Origin: Rhizobiaceae bacterium
GTDB taxonomy: Bacteria > Pseudomonadota > Alphaproteobacteria > Rhizobiales > Rhizobiaceae
DNA: 64,000 bases
Assembly: GCA_027483885.1 (NCBI GenBank)
Contig: JAIXTO010000154.1
Coordinates: forward strand, 1 to 64,000
Reading direction: 5' to 3'
The notes beneath the pieces are model-generated. The model was given only the letters and a program-made list of their open reading frames with translations, was not told the DNA's origin and did no database searches. The translations under genes and the position numbers were made by a program. Positions 17,466 to 26,650 of this stretch are shown piece after piece (position 1 is the first letter of the stretch; every line of letters starts with the position of its first letter).

Positions 17466-20069
17466 ATGACAAGTCCACATTCCCAGACCATTCAGACGGA
17501 CAAGCCCCGTCACCCGATCATCATGCTGATCGCCCGTTTCCGGCTCTACCTCACCTCCGCAGCGATGCTGGCGGTCTGTTTCATGATGGCTGTCGCCGTC
17601 TACCGGCTGACCAATGAAGTGCGCTACGACGAAGTCGTGGCAGCCCTTCAGGATACCAGCTGGCAGGCGATCGGGCTTGCCATGGTCTTTACGGCGCTGA
17701 GCTTTGCTGCGCTGATCTACTACGATCTCAATGCACTCGACTATATCGGGCGCAAGCTGCCGGTGCTGCCGGTCGCGGTCACCGCCTTCAGCGCCTATGC
17801 CATCGGCAACACCGCAGGTTTTGGCGCGCTCAGCGGCGGCGCCATCCGCTTTCGCGCCTATACGCGCCTTGGCCTGTCGCCGGAAGACGTGGCCCGCGTC
17901 ATCGCCTTCGTCACGTTCGCCTTCGGGCTTGGCCTTCTCGCCGTCAGCGCCATTGCAGCACTTGTCACCGCGCCCCGGCTTGCCGACATCACCGGCATCG
18001 ATCCGCTTTATCTGCGAACCGGCGCCGTGGTGGTGCTCGTTGTGCTGGCAGCTCTCCTGTTTGCCGGGCGCAATGGCCGCAAGATCGAAGTCATGCGCAT
18101 TCGCCTGCGCCTGCCCGACACGCTGACCTCCTCGCGCCAGTTCCTCATCACCGCCTTTGATCTGGCCGTTTCGGCATCGGCGCTTTACGTGCTTCTGCCG
18201 GAAACGCATATCGGCTGGCCATCCTTCTTCGCGGTTTATGCGACAGCCGTCGGCCTTGGTGTCCTCAGCCACGTGCCGGCAGGCCTTGGCGTGTTCGAAG
18301 CCGTCATTCTCGGCGCGCTCGGCGGCACGGTCAGCCTCGACCAGCTGCTCGGCAGCATCGTGCTTTATCGCATGGTCTACCACGTGCTGCCGCTCACCAT
18401 CGCCATCATCAGCATCGTCGTGTCGGAAGCGCGGGCGCTGGCCAAACATCCGCTGGCAGGCGATATCGGCAACGTGGCCGTGCGCATCTCGCCACCGCTT
18501 CTGTCGGCCTTTGCCCTGATGCTTGGCGCCATGCTGATCTTTTCCAGTGTGACGCCCACGCCGGAAGGCGATCTTGATATCGTCTCGAGCTTCCTGCCGC
18601 TTTCGGTCGTGGAAAGCGCGCACTTCTTCTCGAGCCTTCTCGGCCTGGCGCTGGTTATCTCCTCGCGTGGCCTTGCCCAGCGGCTGGACGGTGCCTGGTG
18701 GGTGGCGCTCGTTTCGGCAAGCCTTGCCTTTGCCTTTGCCTTCATGCGGGCGCTCGCCCTTGGCGAAGCGACCTTCCTCGGCATCTTCGTCGTGGCCCTT
18801 CTTCTGAACGCCGGCCGCTTTCGCCGCCCGGCCTCGCTGTTCGGCCAGGTGCTGAGCCTTCCCTGGGTGATGGCGATGCTGGTAATCCTTGCCGGTGCCA
18901 CCACCATTCTTCTCTTCGTCTACCGCGATGTGGAATACAGCCGCCAGCTCTGGTGGCAGTTCGAATTTTCCGGCGAGGCACCGCGCGGCCTGCGCGCGCT
19001 TCTCGGCGTCAGCATCCTCTCCTTTGCCATTGCCGCCTTCAGCCTGCTGCGCCCGGCCTTCCACCACCCCGATCCGCTAACACCGGAGGAGCTGGAAAAG
19101 GCCGTGGGCATTCTGGAAGGCCAGGACAATGCCGATGCCAATCTGGTGCGCATGGGCGACAAGCGGGTGATGTTTTCCGATAGCGGCCGCAGTTTCCTGA
19201 TGTACGGCATTCAGGGCCGCTCGTGGATTTCGCTGGCCGACCCCGTGGGCGACCCGGAGGAACGCGCCGAGATGATCTGGCGCTTCGTCGAACGGGCGCG
19301 CGGTGCCGGCGGCCGCGCAGTGCTTTATCAGGTTTCGCCCGATCTCCTGTCATTCTGCGCCGATGCCGGGCTTCGCGCCTTCAAGCTTGGCGAGATGGCA
19401 CTGGTGGATCTGGCAAATTTCGACCTCAAGGGCGGCAAGCTTGCCGGCCTTCGCCAGGCGCTGAACAAGGGCCGGCGCGACGGCATGGAGTTTTCCGTGC
19501 TGGAGACGCATGAGGTGCCCGCCGCCATGGCAGAACTGAAGGCGGTGTCCGATGGCTGGCTTGCCCACCACGAAACGCGCGAAAAAGGCTTTTCGCTCGG
19601 CGCCTTCGAGGAAAACTATGTCGCCTCTCTGCCGGTGGCCGTGCTGCGCAAGGACGGACATATCGTGGCCTTTGCAACGGTGTTCGTGACCGCAAACCGC
19701 AGTGAAGGCAGCGTCGATATCATGCGCTTTTCACCGGATGCCCCAAGAGGCGCGATGGACTTTCTCTTCGTCAGCCTGATGGAGCACCTGAAAAATGCCG
19801 GATATACCAGCTTCAATCTTGGCATGGCGCCGCTTTCGGGCATGTCGAAGCGGGAAATGGCGCCGGTCTGGGATCGCATCGGAGGCACCTTGTACGAACA
19901 CGGCGAACGATTTTACAATTTCAAAGGCCTGCGCGCCTTCAAATCCAAGTTCCACCCGCAATGGCAATCCCGCTACATGGCGGTGGCCGGCGGAACGGGT
20001 GTCGTGCTGGCCTTGATGGATGTGACGCTTCTGATCAGCGGCGGCATGCGCGGGGTGGTTGGCAAATGA
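17466..20069 (+). CDS. mprF: Phosphatidylglycerol aminoacyltransferase/flippase MprF (LpiA)
   Basis: The 867-residue integral membrane protein transfers lysine from Lys-tRNA to phosphatidylglycerol and flips the product. About 14 hydrophobic segments fill residues 20-530, including the flippase domain (FGALSGGAIRFRAYTRLGLS; SHVPAGLGVFEAVILGALGG). The soluble C-terminal DUF2156/GNAT-fold synthetase spans about 545-860 (FNLGMAPLSGMSKRE; RFYNFKGLRAFKSKFHPQW). In Agrobacterium and Rhizobium this gene is lpiA and is followed by acvB, as here with a 4-base ATGA overlap. The product alters surface charge, acid tolerance and peptide resistance. Confidence 0.95.
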   Translation: MTSPHSQTIQTDKPRHPIIMLIARFRLYLTSAAMLAVCFMMAVAVYRLTNEVRYDEVVAALQDTSWQAIGLAMVFTALSFAALIYYDLNALDYIGRKLPVLPVAVTAFSAYAIGNTAGFGALSGGAIRFRAYTRLGLSPEDVARVIAFVTFAFGLGLLAVSAIAALVTAPRLADITGIDPLYLRTGAVVVLVVLAALLFAGRNGRKIEVMRIRLRLPDTLTSSRQFLITAFDLAVSASALYVLLPETHIGWPSFFAVYATAVGLGVLSHVPAGLGVFEAVILGALGGTVSLDQLLGSIVLYRMVYHVLPLTIAIISIVVSEARALAKHPLAGDIGNVAVRISPPLLSAFALMLGAMLIFSSVTPTPEGDLDIVSSFLPLSVVESAHFFSSLLGLALVISSRGLAQRLDGAWWVALVSASLAFAFAFMRALALGEATFLGIFVVALLLNAGRFRRPASLFGQVLSLPWVMAMLVILAGATTILLFVYRDVEYSRQLWWQFEFSGEAPRGLRALLGVSILSFAIAAFSLLRPAFHHPDPLTPEELEKAVGILEGQDNADANLVRMGDKRVMFSDSGRSFLMYGIQGRSWISLADPVGDPEERAEMIWRFVERARGAGGRAVLYQVSPDLLSFCADAGLRAFKLGEMALVDLANFDLKGGKLAGLRQALNKGRRDGMEFSVLETHEVPAAMAELKAVSDGWLAHHETREKGFSLGAFEENYVASLPVAVLRKDGHIVAFATVFVTANRSEGSVDIMRFSPDAPRGAMDFLFVSLMEHLKNAGYTSFNLGMAPLSGMSKREMAPVWDRIGGTLYEHGERFYNFKGLRAFKSKFHPQWQSRYMAVAGGTGVVLALMDVTLLISGGMRGVVGK

Positions 20070-21445
20070 GACATCTTCTTTTTCCCCTGTCGCTTGCGGC
20101 CATGCTTGCGGCAAGCCTGCCGGTCGGCGCCCAGGCACAGGGTGCCGCCACCGACACGCCAAGCTTCGATACTGGCATGATCCCATCGCCGCACATCATC
20201 AAGCCTGAGGGCGATGTGAAGGCCAATATCTTCCTGCTTTCCGATGCCGATGGCTGGAACGCCTCGGAGGAAACGCAGGCGAAGGCGCTCGCCGCCAAGG
20301 GCGCACTGGTGGTCGGCATTGACCTGCCATCCTATCTTGCGTCGCTTGGCAAGGATGAAGACGACTGCATCTACATGATTTCCGACGTGGAATCGCTTGC
20401 CCAGCAGGTGCAGCGCTCGTTTGGAAAGGGCGGCTACCGTTCGCCGATCATTGCCGGCATCGGTGCCGGCGGTGCTGTCGTTCTGGGCATGGTGGCCCAA
20501 AGTCCGCCCGCCACCATCGGCCAGGCGATTGCCGTGGACCCCGAGGCCGGCATTGCGCTACCGAAAGTGCTCTGCACGCCCGCCGACAAGCGCACCGAAG
20601 GCGATCGCACCATCTATGGCCTGACCGATGGCGCACTGCCCTCCCCCGTCAGCATCTATCTCTCCAAGGCGGCAGACGCTGCCGGTCGCGCCCATGCCAA
20701 GGAATTGCAGGACGCCCATGACGACATCGACCTTGAAGGCACTGACGATGCGGCTGCCGACGCGCTGATGCAGGCGCTGTCTGACAGCATCGATGCGGCA
20801 AGCACCGACGACGAGCCGCTCGGCCTGCCGCTGACCATTCTCGACGCCAAGCCGAAACTCGACACGATGGCGATCATCTATTCCGGCGATGGCGGCTGGC
20901 GCGATATCGACAGCGATGTCGGGGCCGTGCTGCAGGAGGATGGCGTTCCCGTGGTCGGCGTCGATGCGCTGCGTTATTTCTGGGCGGAAAAGACGCCGGA
21001 ACAGACGGGCGCTGATCTCAGCCGCATCATCCGCGCCTATCGCAAGCAATGGAATGTCAGCCATGTGCTGCTGATCGGTTATTCCTTCGGCGCCGATATC
21101 TTGCCCGCCACCTTCAACAAACTGCCGGAAAACGACCGCGCCAAGGTGACCCAGATGAGCCTGCTGGCGCTGTCGCATGCGGCCAATTTCGAAATTTCCG
21201 TCTCCGGCTGGCTGGGCGGACAAGGCACCGGTGCCGGTGGCGATCCGACAAAACAGCTCGAGACCATCGACCCGAAGATTGTCCAGTGCATCTACGGCAC
21301 CGACGATGAAGACGATGCCTGCAAGAGCCTTGTCCCGCGCGGCGTCGAAACACTCGGCATCGACGGCGGGCATCATTTTGACGAGGACTACGAAAAGCTG
21401 GCCAAGTACATTCTGGATGCCCTGAAGAAGCGGCTCGGCAAATAA
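20066..21445 (+). CDS. acvB: Periplasmic lysyl-phosphatidylglycerol hydrolase AcvB
   Basis: The 459-residue protein starts with a signal peptide (MRHLLFPLSLAAMLAASLPV, Ala-X-Ala cleavage near 24) and ends in a VirJ-type alpha/beta-hydrolase domain. The nucleophile motif GYSFGAD lies at about residues 338-344. AcvB of A. tumefaciens hydrolyses lysyl-phosphatidylglycerol and is needed for virulence through lipid balance. The ATG at 20066 overlaps the mprF stop, so synthesis and hydrolysis are coexpressed. An upstream in-frame start lies inside mprF and is rejected because the signal peptide begins at 20066. Confidence 0.94.
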   Translation: MRHLLFPLSLAAMLAASLPVGAQAQGAATDTPSFDTGMIPSPHIIKPEGDVKANIFLLSDADGWNASEETQAKALAAKGALVVGIDLPSYLASLGKDEDDCIYMISDVESLAQQVQRSFGKGGYRSPIIAGIGAGGAVVLGMVAQSPPATIGQAIAVDPEAGIALPKVLCTPADKRTEGDRTIYGLTDGALPSPVSIYLSKAADAAGRAHAKELQDAHDDIDLEGTDDAAADALMQALSDSIDAASTDDEPLGLPLTILDAKPKLDTMAIIYSGDGGWRDIDSDVGAVLQEDGVPVVGVDALRYFWAEKTPEQTGADLSRIIRAYRKQWNVSHVLLIGYSFGADILPATFNKLPENDRAKVTQMSLLALSHAANFEISVSGWLGGQGTGAGGDPTKQLETIDPKIVQCIYGTDDEDDACKSLVPRGVETLGIDGGHHFDEDYEKLAKYILDALKKRLGK

Positions 21446-21574
21446 GCCGCGTCTCGCTTCCTTGAAACCCATGCCCATGGCGATCTTGCCGGGGTAGGCA
21501 ATCATTGGCCCAACAGCGCTCTGCCGGGCTGAAAAGCGCGGGAGATGGCGTGGCGCGGCAATTTCCGCTTGCCA

Positions 21575-21690
21575 TCCCGTTCAAAATATCCTGTAGCCAA
21601 TCACGTGGACGTGACCGTTCGGGAGCCGGCAGAAGACGGCCCTGGCGCGAGCGCTGGACAGCGCCATCAGGCAAAGGGGATAGGTTCATC
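21575..21690 (+). promoter_or_regulatory. Structured leader of the TerC-family gene (possible Mn riboswitch)
   Basis: The roughly 115 bases before the TerC-family start contain GTTCGGGAGCCGGC, a GCCGGC...GACGGC pair, and a GGCGC...GCGCC hairpin ending 20 bases before the start. TerC/YkoY genes are often governed by yybP-ykoY manganese riboswitches, and GTTCGGGAG loosely recalls the conserved GGGGAG loop. The match is incomplete, so this is a candidate only. Confidence 0.25.
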
Positions 21691-22323
21691 ATGGAAATAC
21701 TGACTGCTGCGGGCCTTGCCGCACTTTTTCAGGTCATTGCAATCGATCTGGTGCTGGCCGGTGACAATGCCATCGTCATCGGGCTTGCAGCGGCTGGCCT
21801 TCCCGTACACCAGCGCCAGAAGGCCATTCTCGTCGGCATCATCGCCGCCACCGTGCTGCGCATCGGCTTTGCCACGATCACCGCCTATCTGCTCGGCATT
21901 GTCGGCCTGCAATTGCTGGGCGGCCTGCTGCTCGGCTGGGTCTGCTGGAAGATGTGGACCGAACTGCGCGCCGCCGATCACGATGCGCAGAACGCCATGA
22001 GCGATGCCGACGCGGAAATGACGAAGGTGGACAAGACCTTCCTGCAGGCCGCCATACAGATCGTCATCGCCGACGTCTCGATGTCGCTGGACAACGTGCT
22101 GGCGGTTGCCGGCGCGGCACAGGACCACACGACGGTGCTGATCATCGGCCTCGTTATCTCGATTGCGCTGATGGGCTTGGCCGCAAACCTCGTCGCCCGC
22201 CTGCTGCACCGTTTCCGCTGGATCGCCTATCTCGGCCTCGCCGTCATCGTCTACGTCACCTTCAACATGGTCTATCACGGCCTGGTTGAAGTGCTTCCCT
22301 ACGTGCAGCAGTGGCTCGCCTGA
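21691..22323 (+). CDS. TerC-family integral membrane protein (YjbE type)
   Basis: A 210-residue protein with about six membrane helices. Paired Asp motifs, AIDLVLAGDNAIVIGLA (about 13-29) and VIADVSMSLDNVLAVAG (about 127-143), are the TerC/YjbE signature and likely bind a metal. Members are implicated in manganese efflux or metalation of exported enzymes. The ATG at 21691 is chosen because it begins the first membrane helix (MEILTAAGLAALFQVIAIDL) with AAGGGGA upstream; a start 62 codons earlier lacks family similarity. Confidence 0.9.
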   Translation: MEILTAAGLAALFQVIAIDLVLAGDNAIVIGLAAAGLPVHQRQKAILVGIIAATVLRIGFATITAYLLGIVGLQLLGGLLLGWVCWKMWTELRAADHDAQNAMSDADAEMTKVDKTFLQAAIQIVIADVSMSLDNVLAVAGAAQDHTTVLIIGLVISIALMGLAANLVARLLHRFRWIAYLGLAVIVYVTFNMVYHGLVEVLPYVQQWLA

Positions 22324-22341
22324 GCCGCTTTATCCAGAGAC

Positions 22342-22368
22342 CCACGCTCTTTTCCTTAAAGGGCGTGG
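22342..22368 (+). terminator. Hairpin after the TerC-family gene
   Basis: An 11-bp stem with one G-T wobble (CCACGCTCTTT / AAAGGGCGTGG) lies 18 bases after the stop. There is no clear T-run behind it, so termination may be weak. Confidence 0.5.
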
Positions 22369-22444
22369 CATCCGTTCTTGCGCCACAGGGTAGCAAGCCG
22401 TCACGGCATCATGATGCCGACAGGCAGGCCGGGATGGATACGGC

Positions 22445-23653
22445 ATGACCCAGAAAAGCGTCGCGATCATCGGCGGCGGCCCGGCGGGGCTGATGGCGGC
22501 AGAAGTTCTCGCCGCCCGAGGCCATTCCGTCACCGTCTATGATGCGATGCCGAGTTTTGGGCGCAAGTTTCTGCTGGCCGGCAAATCCGGCCTCAACATC
22601 ACCCATTCAGAAGAGTTTTCAAGCTTTGCCACCCGCTTCGGGGCCGCCAATGCCCGGCTGGCGCGATCTCTTGAAGCCTTCACGCCCGATGACGTCAGAG
22701 CCTGGGCGGCGGAACTGGGCACCGAAACCTTCGTCGGCTCCTCCGGCCGCGTTTTTCCAACCGTCATGAAGGCCTCGCCGCTCTTGCGCGCCTGGCTGAA
22801 GCGCCTTGCCGAGGCGGGCGTGGCGCTTCGCCCTCGCCACCGCCTCTTGCGTTTCGAAGGCAGGCAGCCGGTTTTCTCGACGCCTGAGGGAGAATTTTTG
22901 GGCGCCGCCGACGCCGTGCTTCTGGCGCTTGGTGGCGCAAGCTGGCCGCGTCTCGGTTCGGATGCCGGCTGGGTCGGGCTGCTGCGCGAAAAAGGCGTCG
23001 AGATCGCCGACTTCCGCCCCGCCAACTGCGGTTTCGACGTGGCCTGGAGCGAGATCTTTTCCAGCCGCTTTGCCGGAGAGCCGGTCAAATCCGTCACCAT
23101 GTCCTCGGATGCCGGCACGCTGCAGGGCGAATTTGTGGTGAGCCGGACGGGCGTCGAGGGCAGCCTCGTCTACGCCCATGCCAGTGCGCTGCGCGACCGT
23201 CTGGACCAGACGGGCGCTGCCTGCCTGACGCTGGACCTGACGCCCGGTCGCAGCCTTGAAAAACTGACCGCAGCCCTTGCCCGCCAGCCCGCCGGCACGA
23301 GCCTCTCCAACCGCCTGCGCAAGGCAGCCGGGCTTGAAGGCGTGAAAGCCGCCCTGCTGCGCGAATGCGCCAACACAAAAGATCTCGGCGATCCGCAGGC
23401 CTGCGCCCGAATCATAAAAGCCCTGCCCGTCCCCCTCCTGCGCCCCCGCCCGATTGAGGAAGCCATTTCCTCCGCCGGCGGTATCACCTTCGAGGCGCTC
23501 GACGACACCTTCATGCTGTCAGCGCTCCCCGGCATCTTTGCCGCCGGAGAAATGCTCGACTGGGAAGCCCCCACCGGCGGTTACCTGCTGACAGCCTGCA
23601 TGGCGACAGGCCGAACGGCAGCCGATGGCATCGATGCCTGGCTGAGGGGGTAA
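22445..23653 (+). CDS. HI0933-family flavoprotein (NAD(P)/FAD-dependent oxidoreductase)
   Basis: The 402-residue product opens with an FAD-binding Rossmann fingerprint (SVAIIGGGPAGLMAAEVLAA). It carries the family's GRKFLLAGKSGLNITHSE stretch at about 38-55 and a C-terminal FAD-contact region (LPGIFAAGEMLDWEAPTGGY). This matches the HI0933-like/TIGR03862 flavoproteins, whose physiological substrate is not established. It stands alone between the TerC-family gene and an AT-richer gap. Confidence 0.88.
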   Translation: MTQKSVAIIGGGPAGLMAAEVLAARGHSVTVYDAMPSFGRKFLLAGKSGLNITHSEEFSSFATRFGAANARLARSLEAFTPDDVRAWAAELGTETFVGSSGRVFPTVMKASPLLRAWLKRLAEAGVALRPRHRLLRFEGRQPVFSTPEGEFLGAADAVLLALGGASWPRLGSDAGWVGLLREKGVEIADFRPANCGFDVAWSEIFSSRFAGEPVKSVTMSSDAGTLQGEFVVSRTGVEGSLVYAHASALRDRLDQTGAACLTLDLTPGRSLEKLTAALARQPAGTSLSNRLRKAAGLEGVKAALLRECANTKDLGDPQACARIIKALPVPLLRPRPIEEAISSAGGITFEALDDTFMLSALPGIFAAGEMLDWEAPTGGYLLTACMATGRTAADGIDAWLRG

Positions 23654-23907
23654 CGGGACGAGATCGATTTGCAGGAAACATCGGCAGCTGGCTTCAGGCC
23701 GGAGACATGACCGCACCCGACCGCAAAGCTAAAACACCGACCAAAATTACATCGCCAAACGGGCTCCATCCAGACAGGACAATACCAACCTGTCCCATTG
23801 TGCGGAACAAGGTGGTAACCAGATTTTTGAATAATGTTTTTCTACAACTTTTATAATGGATTAGATTTGCCTCTCCGTATTACAGTTGAACGTAATATAT
23901 TCCTGTT
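23654..23907. other. AT-richer gap before the orphan cheD
   Basis: About 250 bases without a gene. From 23815 to 23905 the sequence is clearly AT-rich (for example ATAATGTTTTTCTACAACTT), unlike the high-GC surroundings. It probably holds a promoter for the orphan cheD and may mark the edge of acquired DNA. Confidence 0.45.
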
Positions 23908-24498
23908 GTGATCGGTACTTTCAAATTGCGTGAAAATTCTGGACTGAATGTCGATATGAATAGTCACGCGAATTACCTCGGTGTTCTCAGGCGTGTTTCG
24001 ATCTCCCAAGGCGAATATCTGGTGCTAGACGACCCCAATGCGGTGATCACCACCGTGCTCGGCTCTTGTGTTGCGGCCTGCATTCGCGATCCTAAACTGG
24101 GCATTGGCGGGATGAACCATTTTGTTCTGCCGGAACCCAATACGCAAAGTGGCGCGCCGGTAGGCGGTGATCGGGCGCGCTATGGGCTTCATCTCATGAA
24201 GGCGTTGATTGATGCTTTGCTTGAGAGAGGTGCGCATCCTCGTCGATTGGAAGCCAAAGTTTTTGGCGGTGCCAGTCCGTGTAATTCCTATTACAACGTC
24301 GGTGAGCGAAACTCTAACTTTGCGATGGCTTTCCTTGCTGAGAGGGGAATTCCAGTCTCTGAAGCACGCTTTGGCGGGCGTTCTGGCTGTAAGCTTGACT
24401 TTCACCCCGTGTCAGGACAGGCGAAATATACGCCCTTGAATTCTGCAAAAGCAGAAAGCCCAAAGATCATCGAACTTAAAAGAGTTGTGCCATTTTAA
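23908..24498 (+). CDS. cheD: Second, orphan CheD-type receptor deamidase
   Basis: A 196-residue CheD paralogue. Catalytic residues are retained: Cys54 ([14 protein letters not shown]) and His71 (GGMNHFVLP). It shares long strings with the operon CheD at 8359-8916 but lacks that protein's C-terminal Pro/Ala-rich tail and has more AT-rich codons. No other che gene is adjacent. The start is a GTG at 23908 or an ATG at 23956 (MNSHANYLG, 180 residues); neither has a strong ribosome site. Confidence 0.9.
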   Translation: MIGTFKLRENSGLNVDMNSHANYLGVLRRVSISQGEYLVLDDPNAVITTVLGSCVAACIRDPKLGIGGMNHFVLPEPNTQSGAPVGGDRARYGLHLMKALIDALLERGAHPRRLEAKVFGGASPCNSYYNVGERNSNFAMAFLAERGIPVSEARFGGRSGCKLDFHPVSGQAKYTPLNSAKAESPKIIELKRVVPF

Positions 24499-24540
24499 GG
24501 GTGCGTTCTTAAGACCCTCGCCCAATCAGGATCGTGTCCC

Positions 24541-24627
24541 GCTGGCATCGTAACGTTAAAGGGCTGCGGCCAAAGCTGGCGCGCGCCGCTTCCTCTCACG
24601 CAGGCCCTTTAACGTTACGATGCCAGC
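24541..24627. repeat. Perfect 24-bp inverted repeat around a 39-bp GC-rich core
   Basis: Arms at 24541-24564 and 24604-24627 are exact reverse complements (begin GCTGGCATCGTAACG). The core is GC-rich with GCGCGC. It lies between the convergent ends of the orphan cheD and the FabMG-type gene. It could act as a large bidirectional terminator, but the arm perfection and lack of flanking T-runs suggest a small repeat element. Confidence 0.75.
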
Positions 24628-24650
24628 TTCCAAGCGAAGCGGGGAAGCCC

Positions 24651-26030
24651 TCACGCCATCTCTGGGGCTGAGAATTCCATTCCTTGCGCAATAGGCTGCG
24701 CGGGAGATTTCGCGTGCGGGTGGGAAGCGTTCAGTCGCCGAGCCACGATATCGTGGTTGAGCCACAGGACGGGACCGGACGGTTCTGAAGATTCGCCAAA
24801 AATAAGTTGCCCCGTTGCCTTCACAACGAGACCGCTCAGGAGGTCGCTGATCATCACCTTGCTATTGCGATGCATCTGCGTGATCTCGTTGGACGTGCCG
24901 ATGGTCAAATCGGCCTGTGCCTGGCTGTTTGCCATGGGCCATGCCGAAAAGTCATAGAACGGACGCATGACCTCGCTGGCCTGCATGTCTGTGATCTTCT
25001 GGAACACATCCTCCATGGTTAAGCCGTCTGACAGAAGCTGCTGGCAGGCCTGCCACTGTTCGTCTGCCCATGGGCCACCATTTTCTTTCTTCAACGCAAG
25101 CAGCAGCGGTATCAGGGGCAGCTCGATACCCGTGAACACATCAGAGGAATTGGTCCGGATTTCGGGACAGTTATAGACAGTTGCCTTGATCCCTGTCGCC
25201 CAGGCTTCCTCAGCAATGCCTTCGAGCCGCATCTTCGCATAACCCTGGGTGTAGTTGGTGTAGGTCTGCCAACGATAGCGACCGTCAATGAGGACCGCCG
25301 ATCCATGGTAGCCATAGGCCGTGTATCGCACTTGTCCGCCCGAAGCTTCCACGCGCTCGCGGATCGCCGCGCTGAAATCAATGAGATGGCGAAAGGTATT
25401 TGCGGAGACGTCGTCAAAATTCTGCAGGATGAGTTTGCCCAAGTCACTGTCGATCAAGGTCTGCGACGACATGTGGCGGGGTCCGGTCCCCTTGTAGATT
25501 CGATTGGCGACGACCAGGAATACCTTCGCCTTCGGGATACCCCCGGCCATTGTATGGGCGAAGAAGACATTTCGGCCAGCGGCGATCATTCCGTCAAGAA
25601 CGGTCATGACTTTTGAAAGCGTGTCCGTAAAACGCGCCGTGGCGATGTCGCGGCATTGCTCGACATAGTCCCAGTCGAGCTTGTCGTGTTCCCAGCTCTC
25701 GAGCGTCATCTTTGCCAGGAGGTCGGTGGGAGTTGGGCCGCCTTCGGGCGCATCGAGATCGAAACCCGCCATAAGAGGTATGTTGATGATCCTGCCGCCC
25801 AGCTGGGCCTCCGCCGAAGACAGTTCCTCGGCGTCGAGCGGACGTAGCACGTTGTTCTCGCCGCGCCGCCCGACGGTGATCCCCACAATCTCCATTCCTG
25901 CCCGCCTGGCTTCCTCGAGCAAGCCGGTGGCGTATCCGCGGCCGAACAATTCGCCGAAGAGTACGAACATATCGCCTTTACGGAACACTGCGTTTTCGGA
26001 GAGATGATTCAGTGCAACCGGATTTTCCAT
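24651..26030 (-). CDS. Probable FabMG-family enoyl-ACP reductase-like protein
   Basis: The 459-residue product has an N-terminal Rossmann-like region (DMFVLFGELFGRGYATGLLE, then MEIVGITVGRRGE) and a middle region with VFFAHTMAGGIPKAKVFLVV and YTAYGYHGSAVLIDG. I recall this pattern from proteins named 'enoyl ACP reductase FabMG family', first found in a metagenomic screen for reductases tolerant of triclosan. The recollection is not backed by a search here. The gene stands alone, with no fatty-acid genes nearby; the ATG has only a weak AGAG ribosome site. Confidence 0.6.
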   Translation of the reverse strand: MENPVALNHLSENAVFRKGDMFVLFGELFGRGYATGLLEEARRAGMEIVGITVGRRGENNVLRPLDAEELSSAEAQLGGRIINIPLMAGFDLDAPEGGPTPTDLLAKMTLESWEHDKLDWDYVEQCRDIATARFTDTLSKVMTVLDGMIAAGRNVFFAHTMAGGIPKAKVFLVVANRIYKGTGPRHMSSQTLIDSDLGKLILQNFDDVSANTFRHLIDFSAAIRERVEASGGQVRYTAYGYHGSAVLIDGRYRWQTYTNYTQGYAKMRLEGIAEEAWATGIKATVYNCPEIRTNSSDVFTGIELPLIPLLLALKKENGGPWADEQWQACQQLLSDGLTMEDVFQKITDMQASEVMRPFYDFSAWPMANSQAQADLTIGTSNEITQMHRNSKVMISDLLSGLVVKATGQLIFGESSEPSGPVLWLNHDIVARRLNASHPHAKSPAQPIAQGMEFSAPEMA

Positions 26031-26650
26031 GCTGACAGCTCTTTGATTCGTGTGTCGTCGAGCAGTGGCCCATACGAGCTTTCAAAGAGACATGACCGCA
26101 CTGGCACAGAATGGGAACTCATTTTCCGTGACCATTCATTTTAAAGTGTGATGAAGGTCTCTGCTGTTCCTCCAATGCAGCGAAATCCCGAGGCAGTGGA
26201 GATAGTCGCGCCGATACCGAAACCAGGTCGCCGGAAACGCTCGTCCCGCGGATGCTTGCAAGGTTATTGGCGCTGTCTGAGGCTCAATGGTGGCGCGTTC
26301 TATCATTGTAGAAGCCACTTATTCGGCCGCCTTCCGGGCGTGACTGCTCGGACAGCAGACCGACAGTTTCCAGGAACGAACGCGGGTGGCAAGAACGACC
26401 CGCTTGAAAGCGCAAAGCGGAAACGATTTCTGCAACAGGGCGGGCATAAGCTTTTGCCCCGTCCGTTCGAGCACGGCCTTTTCCGTTTGGACACCCATAT
26501 GACACCAGCATGACGCAACCCCGCATCACCGTCTCGGATGTGCGCCTCACACGTGTGGCTCACAAGGCCACAGCACCCCACCCTCACCCTCGTGAGCCGC
26601 ATGACGCCTGGTTGCCATGATCACGATCGCGAAGAGACCCGGACACGTCA
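26031..26650. other. Gene-free region between FabMG-type and dehydrogenase genes
   Basis: About 620 bases with no supported gene. Short frames exist on both strands but none shows a domain or consistent codon use. It contains a perfect 10-bp palindrome CACACGTGTG near 26550. It probably holds the promoter of the minus-strand FabMG-type gene and decayed sequence. Confidence 0.45.

Noticed and set aside
17307-19067. A 586-codon minus-strand frame
   Set aside because: It is antisense to mprF, with Gln/His/Arg/Asp-rich shadow composition and no domain.
26148-26602. Overlapping short frames on both strands
   Set aside because: No domain, no ribosome site, and random-looking composition; treated as non-coding.
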